Assembly (NCBI RefSeq): GCF_024494565.1
Contig: NZ_JANHDN010000010.1
Coordinates: 1 to 60,180, forward strand
Direction of reading: 5' to 3'
From: Halorubrum rutilum
GTDB lineage: Archaea > Halobacteriota > Halobacteria > Halobacteriales > Haloferacaceae
DNA length: 60,180 bases
The notes below the pieces were generated by a model that saw nothing but the letters and a program-made list of their open reading frames with translations, was not told where the DNA came from and searched no databases. The position numbers and the translations under genes are program-made. Of this stretch, positions 51,331 to 60,057 are shown one piece after another; positions within the stretch are counted from its first letter, which is position 1, and every line of letters begins with the position of its first letter.

Positions 51331-52503
51331 TCAGACGATCGGGTCCAGGTCGTCGTCGTCGTCGGTGATCAGCGACTGGATCTCCTCTTCGCGGACCGCG
51401 TCCTGCTCTCTGATCTTGTTCTGCGCGTCGACCGCCTGGCTCTGGATCTCGTCGATCCGGGGCGTCTCCGTGACGTTCGAGAGCAGCACGACCGCAGCCA
51501 GCGTCGACGAGTCGGGGCGCGGGTCGTCGCCCGCGAGCACGTCGACGGTGTCGGCCGCGTTCTCCAGCCACTCGCGGGCGGACTCGACGCCCTTCCGCGA
51601 GATGACCTCCGGGGGTCCGGCGAAGACGATGAGCGCGCGGTCCGCGCTGGATATCTCGCAGGGGACGGTGAGCCGGGAGTTGACCGCCCGGCGGACGAGC
51701 CCCTTGATCTTCGCGGCGTCGGTGGACTCGCTCTCGGGCTGGTCAGACTCGTTGAACTTCGACAGCAGGCCCTGTTTCGCGGGCGCGAGCTCGGTCGACG
51801 CGTAGCCGATCGAGGAGACCCCGCCGACCTCCAGGGTCCGCATGATGTCGCTGGAGTCCATCGCGTTCTCGCCGACCTCGCTCTCGTCGACCTCGCCGGC
51901 CGCGAGCAGGGTGACGATCCGGGTCGCGAGCTCCTCGTTCATCTCCTCGTACCCCTGCTCTATCGTCTGTCCCCGCGAGCGCCAGGCGTCGTTGTCGAAC
52001 GCGATGAAGTTGTCGACCTTGGTGACGAACGACTGGAGCGAGCGGGCGGCGTTGAGCGCCGGCCGACCGCCCTCGTACTTGCCGGGGAGCACGCCGAGCC
52101 CGTACACCGGCTCGTCGTACATCTTCTGGATCTCCTCGATGACGACCGGCGCGGCCCCGCTGCCGGTGCCGCCGCCGAGCCCGGCCGCGACGAGCACCGC
52201 GTCGACCTCGTGGATCTCGACGTCGTCGAAGACGCGCCGGATCTCGTCGATGTCGGTCCTGGCGACCTCCGCGCCGATCTCGGCGTCGCCGCCGACGCCG
52301 TGACCGCGGGCCTTGTGGTGCGTGTCGCCGATGAGGACGCGGCGGTCCTCGGGGATGTTCTGCGGCTTGGCGAGGTCCGTCCGCGCCGTGTTGATGACGA
52401 GGGCGTGCCGACAGAGGTTCCGGCCGGTCTCGACCTCGAACTCGATCATCCGGTCGATGAGCTTGCTGCCGGCGTTCCCGACCCCGATGGTCGCGAGCTT
52501 CAT
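51331..52503 (-). CDS. cetZ: CetZ tubulin-like cytoskeletal GTPase
   Basis: This 390-residue protein starts MKLATIGVGNAGSKLIDRMI. Nucleotide-binding motifs: GVGNAGSK near the start, and the glycine-rich T4 loop AAGLGGGTGSGAAPV. The C-terminal domain ends in a short acidic tail (SLITDDDDDLDPIV). Length and motif order match canonical CetZ (CetZ1-like), a family that controls cell shape and rod development in Haloferax. It lies 140 bp upstream of the divergent paralogue on the same strand. Confidence 0.93.
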   Translation of the reverse strand: MKLATIGVGNAGSKLIDRMIEFEVETGRNLCRHALVINTARTDLAKPQNIPEDRRVLIGDTHHKARGHGVGGDAEIGAEVARTDIDEIRRVFDDVEIHEVDAVLVAAGLGGGTGSGAAPVVIEEIQKMYDEPVYGLGVLPGKYEGGRPALNAARSLQSFVTKVDNFIAFDNDAWRSRGQTIEQGYEEMNEELATRIVTLLAAGEVDESEVGENAMDSSDIMRTLEVGGVSSIGYASTELAPAKQGLLSKFNESDQPESESTDAAKIKGLVRRAVNSRLTVPCEISSADRALIVFAGPPEVISRKGVESAREWLENAADTVDVLAGDDPRPDSSTLAAVVLLSNVTETPRIDEIQSQAVDAQNKIREQDAVREEEIQSLITDDDDDLDPIV

Positions 52504-52695
52504 CGGTTCGCCTCCGGTCGCGGCTCGACGGTTCCGTGCGATCGCGGCCGCGTTCGGGTCCCGACGGTCCGCGCGCGAATCTCGGTTCTCATGTGATTGT
52601 CCGGTCTCTCGGGCTCGACGGGTATTAAGGTGTGTCAGACGCGGGCGGCGCGGTCGCCCTCGGAGACGAGTCCCGTCCGCCCGGAGACGACCGAC

Positions 52696-53538
52696 TCAGC
52701 GCTCCCGGACGACCACGAACTCCGCGAGGTCGCGGAGGTACTCGATCGCCTCCGTCTCCGGCGGGTCGGCGTCGTCGAGCGCCGACAGCGCCAGCTCGGA
52801 CTGCTCGCGGGCGCGCTCGTCGATCTCCGCCGGCGACAGCGACGTGACCTGCACCACCGAGGGGCGGTCCATCTCGGCGTCCTGCCCCGTCGGCTTGCCG
52901 AGGTCGCCGGCGTCGGCGGTCGCGTCGAGCACGTCGTCGCGCATCTGGAACGCGACGCCGACGCGCTCGGCGTACTCGCCGAACGAGTCGATCGCGTCGG
53001 GGTCGGCGCCGCCGGCGACCGCGCCGAGCTCGGCGGCGGCCCGGAACAGCGCGCCGGTCTTCCGGCGCGCGAGCTCCATGTACTCCGCCTCCGTGGTCGG
53101 GCGGTCGGCGAGCTCGGTCGCCTCGCCCTCGCCGAGCTCGACCATCGCCTCGGCGACGGTCCGCATCGCGCGCGGCTCCGCGGAGAACAGCCCGAACGCC
53201 TCGCCGAGCAGGCCGTCGCTGGCGACGATCGCGGGGCCGTACCCGAACTCCGCCCAGGCAGAGGGAGTGCCGCGTCGGACCGCCGAGCGGTCGATGATGT
53301 CGTCGATGACGAGCGACGCGTTGTGGACGAACTCGATCCCGGCCGCGAAGTCGACGGCGTCGTCGGGGTCGCCGTCGAACGCCTCGCAGGCGAGGATCGT
53401 CACCGCCGGGCGGACGCGCTTGCCGCCGGCGAGGACGACGTGGCCGACCTCGTCGGACAGCTCCTCGGGCTCGACCTCGTCGATGACGGCCTCAAGCCGG
53501 TCCTCGACCAGCGCGACCCGGCGCTCCAGGTACTCCAT
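52696..53538 (-). CDS. Polyprenyl (geranylgeranyl-type) diphosphate synthase
   Basis: This 280-residue isoprenyl synthase has the first Asp-rich motif DDIID at 79-83 followed by RSAVRRGTPSAW, and the second, DDVLD, at 201-205, with the conserved KRVRP at 40-44 and FQMRD before the second motif. It makes C20 or longer prenyl diphosphate, the precursor of archaeal ether lipids and quinones. The residues before the first motif (GIEFVHNASLVI) do not settle chain length. It is a single core gene between cetZ and npdG. Confidence 0.9.
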   Translation of the reverse strand: MEYLERRVALVEDRLEAVIDEVEPEELSDEVGHVVLAGGKRVRPAVTILACEAFDGDPDDAVDFAAGIEFVHNASLVIDDIIDRSAVRRGTPSAWAEFGYGPAIVASDGLLGEAFGLFSAEPRAMRTVAEAMVELGEGEATELADRPTTEAEYMELARRKTGALFRAAAELGAVAGGADPDAIDSFGEYAERVGVAFQMRDDVLDATADAGDLGKPTGQDAEMDRPSVVQVTSLSPAEIDERAREQSELALSALDDADPPETEAIEYLRDLAEFVVVRER

Positions 53539-53595
53539 CTATCGTCCGGAGGCGCCGGTCGCGCAAAGGCCTAACGGAACGGCGGTCGCCACCGC

Positions 53596-54264
53596 CTACT
53601 TGAACTCGATCCCGAGGTCGTGAAGCCCGTCGTTGTTGCTCGCGACGTTGATCAGGAGCGGCGTGAGTCCCTCGATCTCGGGGGCGTTGGCGAGCCCGCC
53701 GGCGTCGAGCGCGCGGAGCCCGTCGATCCCCTCGGCGACGTCCGCGACGGTCCGCTTCGCGTCCTCGTCGTCGCCGATCACGAGCGTGTCGATCCCGAGG
53801 TCGGCGTCGAGGTTCGCGAGCCGCGCGGCCGCGAGGTTGTGGAACGCGCCGACGACGGCGACGCCCTCGGGCGCGGCGTCGGCGACGATCGCCGTCACCG
53901 AGCCCGCGCCCGGCTTGTGGTAATGAAAGCCCTCCTCGTCGCGTTTCATCCCCGTCGCCGGCGAGACGAGCACGTCGCCGTCGTCCAGCGCGTCCGCCAC
54001 CGCCTCCGCGGTGTCGCCGACGTGGTACGGCGGGACCGCGAGGACGACGATCCGGGCGTCGGCGGCCACCGCGGCGTTCTCGCCGCCGGTCACCGCGGCG
54101 TCGAGCCCGCGGCTCTCCAGTTCGGTGGTGTACTCCTCGGCCTTGTTCTCGGCCCGCTCCGCCTCGCGAGAGCCGATCGAGACGCGGTGGGACGTGTCGG
54201 CCGCCAGCCGGAGCGCCAGCCCCTCGCCGATGTCGCCGGTACCGCCGAGTATCGCGATTTCCAT
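53596..54264 (-). CDS. npdG: NADPH-dependent F420 reductase
   Basis: This 222-residue protein starts MEIAILGGTGDIGEGLALRL, a Rossmann NADP-binding motif, and continues with IGSREAERAENKAEEY, LAVPPYHVGDTAEAVA and VVGAFHNLAAARLANL, the layout of Fno/NpdG. It transfers hydride between NADPH and coenzyme F420, linking the cofactor pools. The ATG at 54264 is chosen because it starts exactly at the first strand; upstream in-frame sequence overlaps the divergent gene's promoter. Confidence 0.93.
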   Translation of the reverse strand: MEIAILGGTGDIGEGLALRLAADTSHRVSIGSREAERAENKAEEYTTELESRGLDAAVTGGENAAVAADARIVVLAVPPYHVGDTAEAVADALDDGDVLVSPATGMKRDEEGFHYHKPGAGSVTAIVADAAPEGVAVVGAFHNLAAARLANLDADLGIDTLVIGDDEDAKRTVADVAEGIDGLRALDAGGLANAPEIEGLTPLLINVASNNDGLHDLGIEFK

Positions 54265-54378
54265 GGGATCGGATGGGTCGCTCGCGTCTTGAGGGTTGCG
54301 TGACCGGCCGTCCTCGCCACCGTTCGGGGCGCCGACCGGAACGAGGACTTTTTGCCGGACCGCGCGGAGGCGACCCCC

Positions 54379-54684
54379 ATGGACGAGCAGGACCGCGTCG
54401 CCGCGTTCGTCGCCGAGCACGGGTTGGAGACCGACCTCGCGTACCGCGTCCTCGACCTGGAGAGCGAGGTCGGGGAGGTCGCGAAGGAGGTGGCGACCTC
54501 GACCGACTACGGGAGCGACCCGGACGCCGCCGCGGTCGCGACCGACGAGATCGGCGACGCGCTGTTCGCGCTGCTCGCGCTCGCCGAGGCCGCCGGCGTC
54601 GACGCCGACGAGGCGCTCGCCGAGTCGCTGGCGAAGTACGAGGCGCGGATCGAGTCGTCCGGCGACGCCGGGTCCGGGCGGTAG
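54379..54684 (+). CDS. MazG-like nucleotide pyrophosphohydrolase
   Basis: This 101-residue protein starts MDEQDRVAAFVAEHGLETDL. It shows the all-alpha NTP-PPase metal motif: ESEVGEVAKEVA then DEIGDALFALLALAEA (ExxE ... ExxD pattern). Single-domain MazG-like enzymes hydrolyse (d)NTPs to monophosphates for house-cleaning. It is divergent from npdG and followed by a zinc-ribbon gene on the same strand. Confidence 0.85.
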   Translation: MDEQDRVAAFVAEHGLETDLAYRVLDLESEVGEVAKEVATSTDYGSDPDAAAVATDEIGDALFALLALAEAAGVDADEALAESLAKYEARIESSGDAGSGR

Positions 54685-54733
54685 GGACGCCGCCGAAGCG
54701 TCGGTTCAAGTGTGTCGGCCGCCTACTCCACCC

Positions 54734-54904
54734 ATGGCCGACGCCCCGTCGCTCGCGCTCCGCTACGTCGCCTGCGACGCCTGCGGGACGGTGTTCGCGG
54801 TGCCCGACGATCCCGACGAGCCGACCGCCTGCGGACGGTGCGGCGCCCGCCCGCTGCGGGAACTCCGCGGGGTCCGGAGGCCGGACGCGTACTTCGCGCC
54901 CTAA
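54734..54904 (+). CDS. Small zinc-ribbon protein
   Basis: This 56-residue protein starts MADAPSLALRYVACDACGTV. Two knuckles, CDACG and CGRCG, are about 18 residues apart, and the end LRELRGVRRPDAYFAP is conserved-looking. It is 49 bp after the MazG-like gene and may be cotranscribed. Its role is unknown; zinc ribbons of this size often bind nucleic acid or protein. Confidence 0.75.
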   Translation: MADAPSLALRYVACDACGTVFAVPDDPDEPTACGRCGARPLRELRGVRRPDAYFAP

Positions 54905-54960
54905 GACCGGCTCTCGGGCCGCGGCCCTCGCGGCGCGACCGGCGCGTCGCCCCTGCCGAT

Positions 54961-56658
54961 TCACCGCAGGTCGTCCATCTCTAGCTCCCCGGCCGCGATC
55001 GCCCGCAGCTCCGCGTCGGAGAGGCGCTCGATCACGAACTCGGGCATCCCCTCGGGGAGCCCGGGCGGTATCGAGGGACCGCCGTCTGTCAGCGGCGCCG
55101 CCCGGGACCCGGCCTCGGCGCCGTCGACGGCCAACCGACGCACGGTCCGCTCGACCTCCCCGACCGCCGCTGACTGCCGCTCGCTCTCTTCGGCCACCTC
55201 CCGCATCCGCTCGCTGATCCGGTTCGACTGCTCGACCACCCCGTCGACCGTCGCGGCGATCTCCTCGGCCGCGGCGGCCTGCTCGTCGGTCACGTCCGAG
55301 ACCTCGTCGATCCCGTTCGCCGTCTCCGTCACCGCCTCGGCGATGGCCGCGAGGCTCTCGGTCGCGTCGTCGACGCGCTCGCTCCCCTCGTCGACACGGA
55401 CCGTCGTCTCAGAGAGGCTCTCGACGGTCTCCTCGGTGTCGGTGCGGATGCCCTCGACCATCGCCTCGATGTCGCTCGCGTGGCCCTGCGACTCCTCCGC
55501 GAGCGACTTGATCTCGTCGGCGACGACCCCGAACCCGGCGCCGGCCTCGCCGGCGCGGGCCGCCTCGATCGAGGCGTTCAGCGCGAGCAGGTTCGTCTGG
55601 TCGGCGATGCCGTTGATCGCGTCGACGAACTCGTCGATCTCCTCGACCCGCCGCTGGAGCGTCTCGACGTCCTCCGCCACCTCGTCGACCGCGGCGCCGA
55701 TGTCGTCCATGGCCCCCGCGGCGTCGTCGGCCGCGTCCGCCCCGTCCTCCGCGAGCGTCTCCGCCCGGCTGCTGGTCCGCTCGACCTCGTCGGCAGTCGA
55801 CGCCACCTCCTCGACCGTCGCCGAGAGGTTCGCCACCTCCGAGGAGACCTCGGCGACCCGCTGCGACTGGTCCTCAGCCGCGTCGCCGACCTCGGCGGCG
55901 CTGTCGGCGACGTCGCTCGCCGACTCGCGCAGGTCGGCGATCGGCTCTTCGACCTCCGCTTCCACGTCCGCCATCAGCCGCTCGTTCCGCTCGACCGCCG
56001 CCGAGAGCTTCTCGCTGTACGAGTGGATGTACGTGTCCGTGACGACCTGCATGTCGAGGTTGACGATCCGGAGGATTGAGAGCAGGTCCTCGACCGCGCC
56101 GTCGACCTCCTCCTCGACCGCCGCCGCGGTCGCGTCGTCGACCGTCTCACCGGCGGCGTCGGGGGCCAGCCGGTCGGTGAGCGAGTCCGCGAGCCGATCG
56201 CCGACGATCGGCAGGATGAGGTCGTAGTACACGCCGTACTGGCCGAGGTAGTGTTTCATCGGCATCTCGAGCATGTCGTGGATCTTCCCGATCCGCGCCC
56301 GGTCCTCGAAGTACTCCTCGCCGTACTCGCCGCCGGCGAGCGTCACGAGGTACGCCGACTGCGTCCGCTTGAGCTGTTCGATCCCCTTCTCGGACCGACC
56401 GATCACGTCGACCGTCTGCTGGTGGCCGGTGAGGTTCTCGTAGAAGTCGTCCGCTATCTGGTCGGCGTTCTCCGCGAACGCGTCCTCGTACCGGCTCAGT
56501 CGGCGCTCGTCATCCGCGTCGAAGCCGACGAACTCCTTCCGCCACGCGATCTCGTCCGCGTTGAGCCCAATCTCGTCGACGAGCTCCGACGCGTCGAGCC
56601 CCTCGTTCAGGCCGCCCTGGCCGAAGTCGTCCCGGCCGTACTCTCCAGATGTAGCCAT
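54961..56658 (-). CDS. hemAT: HemAT-like globin-coupled aerotaxis transducer
   Basis: This 565-residue soluble transducer has an N-terminal protoglobin domain (about 30-190) with proximal His127 in ARIGKIHDMLEMPMKHYL and a likely distal Tyr in DDFYENLTGH. It continues with a helical linker and an MCP signalling domain whose tip reads ADQTNLLALNASIEAARAGE. There are no membrane helices. It senses oxygen and signals to CheA. An acidic C-terminal extension (DAELRAIAAGELEMDDLR) follows. No che genes are adjacent. Confidence 0.93.
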   Translation of the reverse strand: MATSGEYGRDDFGQGGLNEGLDASELVDEIGLNADEIAWRKEFVGFDADDERRLSRYEDAFAENADQIADDFYENLTGHQQTVDVIGRSEKGIEQLKRTQSAYLVTLAGGEYGEEYFEDRARIGKIHDMLEMPMKHYLGQYGVYYDLILPIVGDRLADSLTDRLAPDAAGETVDDATAAAVEEEVDGAVEDLLSILRIVNLDMQVVTDTYIHSYSEKLSAAVERNERLMADVEAEVEEPIADLRESASDVADSAAEVGDAAEDQSQRVAEVSSEVANLSATVEEVASTADEVERTSSRAETLAEDGADAADDAAGAMDDIGAAVDEVAEDVETLQRRVEEIDEFVDAINGIADQTNLLALNASIEAARAGEAGAGFGVVADEIKSLAEESQGHASDIEAMVEGIRTDTEETVESLSETTVRVDEGSERVDDATESLAAIAEAVTETANGIDEVSDVTDEQAAAAEEIAATVDGVVEQSNRISERMREVAEESERQSAAVGEVERTVRRLAVDGAEAGSRAAPLTDGGPSIPPGLPEGMPEFVIERLSDAELRAIAAGELEMDDLR

Positions 56659-56676
56659 ACTGAGGGTTCTCCACCT

Positions 56677-56690
56677 GGATTATATAAACA
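56677..56690 (-). promoter_or_regulatory. TATA box of the hemAT-like gene
   Basis: On the minus strand TGTTTATATAATCC lies with its centre about 25 bp before ATG 56658. This places the transcription start at or next to the start codon, so the mRNA is probably leaderless. Confidence 0.7.
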
Positions 56691-56773
56691 ATAACCCGTG
56701 CTTCTCACCGGTGGTAATCGGGGTCAGCGGCGATCTTCGGGGACGGACGGCCCGGAACGCTGCGTCGGCGAGT

Positions 56774-58870
56774 TCAGTCGTCGCCGGCCGCCTCGCTTCC
56801 GTCGGCCGCATCGGCGGCGGGCTCGACGGCGACCGCCGAGTGCTTGAACTCGGGGATCTTCGCCGCCGGGTCCAGCTCGTCGCCCGTCAGCGCGTTCGCG
56901 AGCGGCTCGGCGTAGTGGAACGTACAGAAGACGACGCCCTCGCGGACCGCCGGCGTGACCTCGGCCGTCGCCTCGACGGTCCCGCGCTCGTTGGAGACGG
57001 TCACCCGGTCGCCGTCCTCGACCCCGCGGTCGTCGGCGTCGCTCGGGTGGACCTGCAGGACGTCCTCGCCGCGCATCGCGGTGAGGCGGTCCGAGCGCCG
57101 GCTGAGCGCCCCGCTGTTGAAGTGTTGGAGCACGCGGCCGGTCGTCAGCGTCAGTTCCCCGGCGTCGAGCTCGTCGGCGGGCGGGACCGGGTCGACGACC
57201 GCGAGCGGCGCGGCGCGCTCGCCGGTCAGGAACGCCTCCTCGTGTAACACCTCGGTGCCGCTCCCCTCGTCGGCGTCGAACGGCCAGCGCTGGTAGCCGT
57301 CGCCGATCCCCTCGTAGCTCATCCCCTCGTAGATCGGGGCGACGCGGGTCAGCTCGTCGAACGCGTCCTCCGGACCGTCGTAGTCGAACGCCTCGGGACG
57401 GTCGGTCAGCCGCCGGCCGAGGGCGGTCAGGACCTCGAAGTCGCGCCGGGCGTTCCCCGGGAGGTCGGCGTTGGGGCGCATCCGCATCACGCGGCGGTCG
57501 GTGTTCGTCACGGTCCCGGCCTTCTCGGCCCACGCGCTCCCCGGGAGGACCACGTCCGCGTGCGCCGCCGTCGCCGTCTCGAACAGGTCGACGACGACGC
57601 AGAAGTCGAGGTCGTCGAACGCCGACCGCACCGCGGTCGCGTTCGGCTCCGTGACCGCGGGGTTCTCGCCGAAGACGACCGCCGCGCGCACGTCGTCGCC
57701 GAAGCGGTGGGTCGCCTCGACCTCGGTGAGCCCGGGCTCGGCCGGCGGCTCGACGCCCCACTCCTCCGCGACGCGCTCGCGGGCTGCGGGGTCCGTCACG
57801 GGCTCGTAGCCGGGGAGCACGCCCGGGAGCCCGCCGACGTCGCTCGCGCCCTGCACGTTGTTCTGTCCCCGGAGGGGGTTCACCCCGGTCCCCGGACGGC
57901 CGACGTTGCCGGTGAGGAGCGCGAGGTTCAACAGAGCGTGGACGTTGTCGGTGCCGCAGCGGTGCTGGCTCGTCCCCATCCCCGTCACGATCGCGGCGCG
58001 GTCCGCCTCGCCGTACGCCCGGGCCGCCTCGCGGAGGGTCCCCGGCTCGACGCCGGCCGCCTCGGCGTTCGCCGCGACGTCGACGTCGGCGAGGCGCTCG
58101 CGCAGGCGGTCGAACCCGGTCGTGCGCTCCGCGAGGAACGCCTCGTCGACGAGGTCCTCCTCGATCAGGACCGCGGCGACCGCGTTCGCGACCTCGATGT
58201 CGGTGCCGGGCCGCAGCGGGACGTGGACGTCGGCCGCCTCGGTCGTGTCGTTCGCGCGCGGGTCGACGTGGACGAGCGTCGCGCCGTCGCGGACCGCCGG
58301 CAGGACGTACGACCGGAACGCGACGGGGTGTTGCTCGGCCGGGTTCGCGCCGTTGACGAAGACGCAGTCCGCCTCTCGCAGGTCGTCTAAGCTGTTCGTC
58401 ATCGCCCCCGCGCCGAGCCGCTCGCTCATCGCGGCGACCGTCGAGGCGTGACAGAGCCGCGCGCAGTTGTCGACGTTGTTCGTCCCGAGGACGCGCGCGA
58501 GCTTCTGGAGGACGTAGTTCTCCTCGTTCGTGCAGTTCGACGAGGCGAAGAACTGGACGGCCTCCGGGCCGTGCTCGTCGATCACGCCGCCGATCCCGTC
58601 GACGACGCGGTCGAGCGCCTCCTCCCACGGGGCCGTGACGAAGCTCCCGTTGTGCCGGACCAGCGGCTCCGTCAGGCGGTCCTCGTGGTCGACGACGTCG
58701 AACGCGGCGGCCCCCTTCGGGCAGATCTCCCCGCGGGCGTTCACCGGTCCCTCGACGCCGGTCGCGCCCCCGCGGCCGGCGTACTCTATCGTACAGCCGA
58801 CGCCGCAGAACGGGCAGACGGTGGGGTTCGGCTCGAAGCTCCGGTCTGGCGTCTCGCTCGGATCGGTCAT
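56774..58870 (-). CDS. Molybdopterin oxidoreductase, formate dehydrogenase alpha-like
   Basis: This 698-residue protein starts MTDPSETPDRSFEPNPTVCP. The N-terminal [4Fe-4S] motif is C19-x2-C22-x3-C26-x23-C50 (CPFCGVGC ... GEICPKG). The molybdenum site DNCARLCHASTVAAM has the CARLCH form typical of FdhA (COG3383) rather than the usual NasA/NarB form. Molybdopterin-binding segments NPAEQHPVAFRSYVLP and NNVQGASDVGGLPGVL follow, and the C-terminal domain carries LTTGRVLQHFNSGALSRRSD. It may be a formate dehydrogenase or an assimilatory nitrate reductase relative. No partner subunits are adjacent. Confidence 0.78.
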   Translation of the reverse strand: MTDPSETPDRSFEPNPTVCPFCGVGCTIEYAGRGGATGVEGPVNARGEICPKGAAAFDVVDHEDRLTEPLVRHNGSFVTAPWEEALDRVVDGIGGVIDEHGPEAVQFFASSNCTNEENYVLQKLARVLGTNNVDNCARLCHASTVAAMSERLGAGAMTNSLDDLREADCVFVNGANPAEQHPVAFRSYVLPAVRDGATLVHVDPRANDTTEAADVHVPLRPGTDIEVANAVAAVLIEEDLVDEAFLAERTTGFDRLRERLADVDVAANAEAAGVEPGTLREAARAYGEADRAAIVTGMGTSQHRCGTDNVHALLNLALLTGNVGRPGTGVNPLRGQNNVQGASDVGGLPGVLPGYEPVTDPAARERVAEEWGVEPPAEPGLTEVEATHRFGDDVRAAVVFGENPAVTEPNATAVRSAFDDLDFCVVVDLFETATAAHADVVLPGSAWAEKAGTVTNTDRRVMRMRPNADLPGNARRDFEVLTALGRRLTDRPEAFDYDGPEDAFDELTRVAPIYEGMSYEGIGDGYQRWPFDADEGSGTEVLHEEAFLTGERAAPLAVVDPVPPADELDAGELTLTTGRVLQHFNSGALSRRSDRLTAMRGEDVLQVHPSDADDRGVEDGDRVTVSNERGTVEATAEVTPAVREGVVFCTFHYAEPLANALTGDELDPAAKIPEFKHSAVAVEPAADAADGSEAAGDD

Positions 58871-58994
58871 CGGGCGTGAGTAGGGGTTCCACGGCCCTCC
58901 CGATGGCACCGCCGTAGCGTGGTGTTTTAAATACTCGTCCCGCGCTCCGCGGCCGCACCGGGGAGCCGCCGGTCCGCCCCTCGGCCGCGCCGGC

Positions 58995-59990
58995 TCACCC
59001 CGTCGCGGCGTCGCCGCCGACCGGGGCGACGGCGCGACCGAGCGACAGGAGCCCCGCGGTGACGAGGCAGGCGGCGAAGGCGATCGTGCCGAGCTTCCCG
59101 CCGAAGCCGACGAAGTGGGGCGCGGCGCCGACGAACGCGACGCCCGAGACCCCGCCGGCCAGCAGCATCGCGCCGGGGCCCGGGATCCGCTCCGGCGTGG
59201 CCATCCCGGCGAACGACGCGCAGAAGGCGACCGCGGCGACCGCGTCCCCGGCGGCGAACAGCTGGGGGCAGACGACGCCGGCGGCGAGCCCGACGACCGC
59301 GCTCGCGACGACCGGGCCGTGGTCGAGCCGGACGCTCACGAGGAAGGTGACGAGCGCGGCGACGGCGGCCGCGGCGACGAGCCCCGCCGCGACGGTCGGG
59401 GCCGGGACCGACCCCGTCCCGGGGGAGAGCCCGCCGAGCGCCGCCACCGACAGGCAGCCGATGAACGCCGTCGTCCCGAGCTTCCCGCCGAACCCGTTGA
59501 ACGCGCGCTTGGCGGCCACGAAGACGCCGCCGGCGACGAGCCCCGCCGCGACCACCGCCGCGAGGTCGGCGCCGGCCGCCGGGGTCGCCATCCCGACGAA
59601 CGAGCCGCAGTACGCGGGGGCGCCGTACGTCTCCGACAGGAGGTACGCGCAGAGCCCGACCAGGGCGGACGCGACGACCGGCCCGATCCCGACCCAGACG
59701 GAGAGCGCGTAGGTGACCGGCGCCCCGAGGGCGACGGCGGCCGCGTTGCCGAGGTCGGTGCGCGTGACCCGGAACCCGTCCGCCCGCAGCGCCCACCGGG
59801 CCTCCCTGACGGCCGTGCGGCCGAGGCTCGTCGCGGCGACCGCGAGGACGACGGCGACCGCCAGCAGCTCCGTGCCGCCCCCGAGACCGGGGCCGCCGCC
59901 GGCCGCCAGTCCGGCGGCGGCCGCGACGCTCATTCCGGCCCCGGCGCCGGCCAGGGCGACCGCTCCGACGGCGTGGATCGCTCGGTGCAC
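58995..59990 (-). CDS. Polytopic membrane protein of unknown function, IS5-type element directly upstream
   Basis: This 331-residue protein is predicted to have about ten membrane helices and an internal repeat: FGGKLGTTAFIGCLSVAALG and FGGKLGTIAFAACLVTAGLL, and likewise SFVGMATPAAGA and SFAGMATPERIPGPG. GTG 59990 is the likely start; the frame stays open to 60092, but that part is read into the IS element. The duplication suggests a transporter or channel, without a family I can name. The insertion leaves about 68 bp of native upstream DNA. Confidence 0.65.
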   Translation of the reverse strand: MHRAIHAVGAVALAGAGAGMSVAAAAGLAAGGGPGLGGGTELLAVAVVLAVAATSLGRTAVREARWALRADGFRVTRTDLGNAAAVALGAPVTYALSVWVGIGPVVASALVGLCAYLLSETYGAPAYCGSFVGMATPAAGADLAAVVAAGLVAGGVFVAAKRAFNGFGGKLGTTAFIGCLSVAALGGLSPGTGSVPAPTVAAGLVAAAAVAALVTFLVSVRLDHGPVVASAVVGLAAGVVCPQLFAAGDAVAAVAFCASFAGMATPERIPGPGAMLLAGGVSGVAFVGAAPHFVGFGGKLGTIAFAACLVTAGLLSLGRAVAPVGGDAATG

Positions 59991-60057
59991 GGCCGCGTCT
60001 CCGGACCGCGTACCGATACCGATCGACCCACAGTATTGCGGGTGTTCTCGGGGGGCT

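Noticed and set aside
49724..51805. 693-codon plus-strand ORF opposite cetZ
   Set aside because: Long antisense frames are expected in very GC-rich haloarchaeal genes; it is Arg-rich with no domain, while the minus strand encodes clear CetZ.
56724..58958. 744-codon minus-strand ORF overlapping the molybdoenzyme in another frame
   Set aside because: Arg-rich out-of-frame shadow; the overlapping frame has iron-sulfur and molybdopterin motifs.
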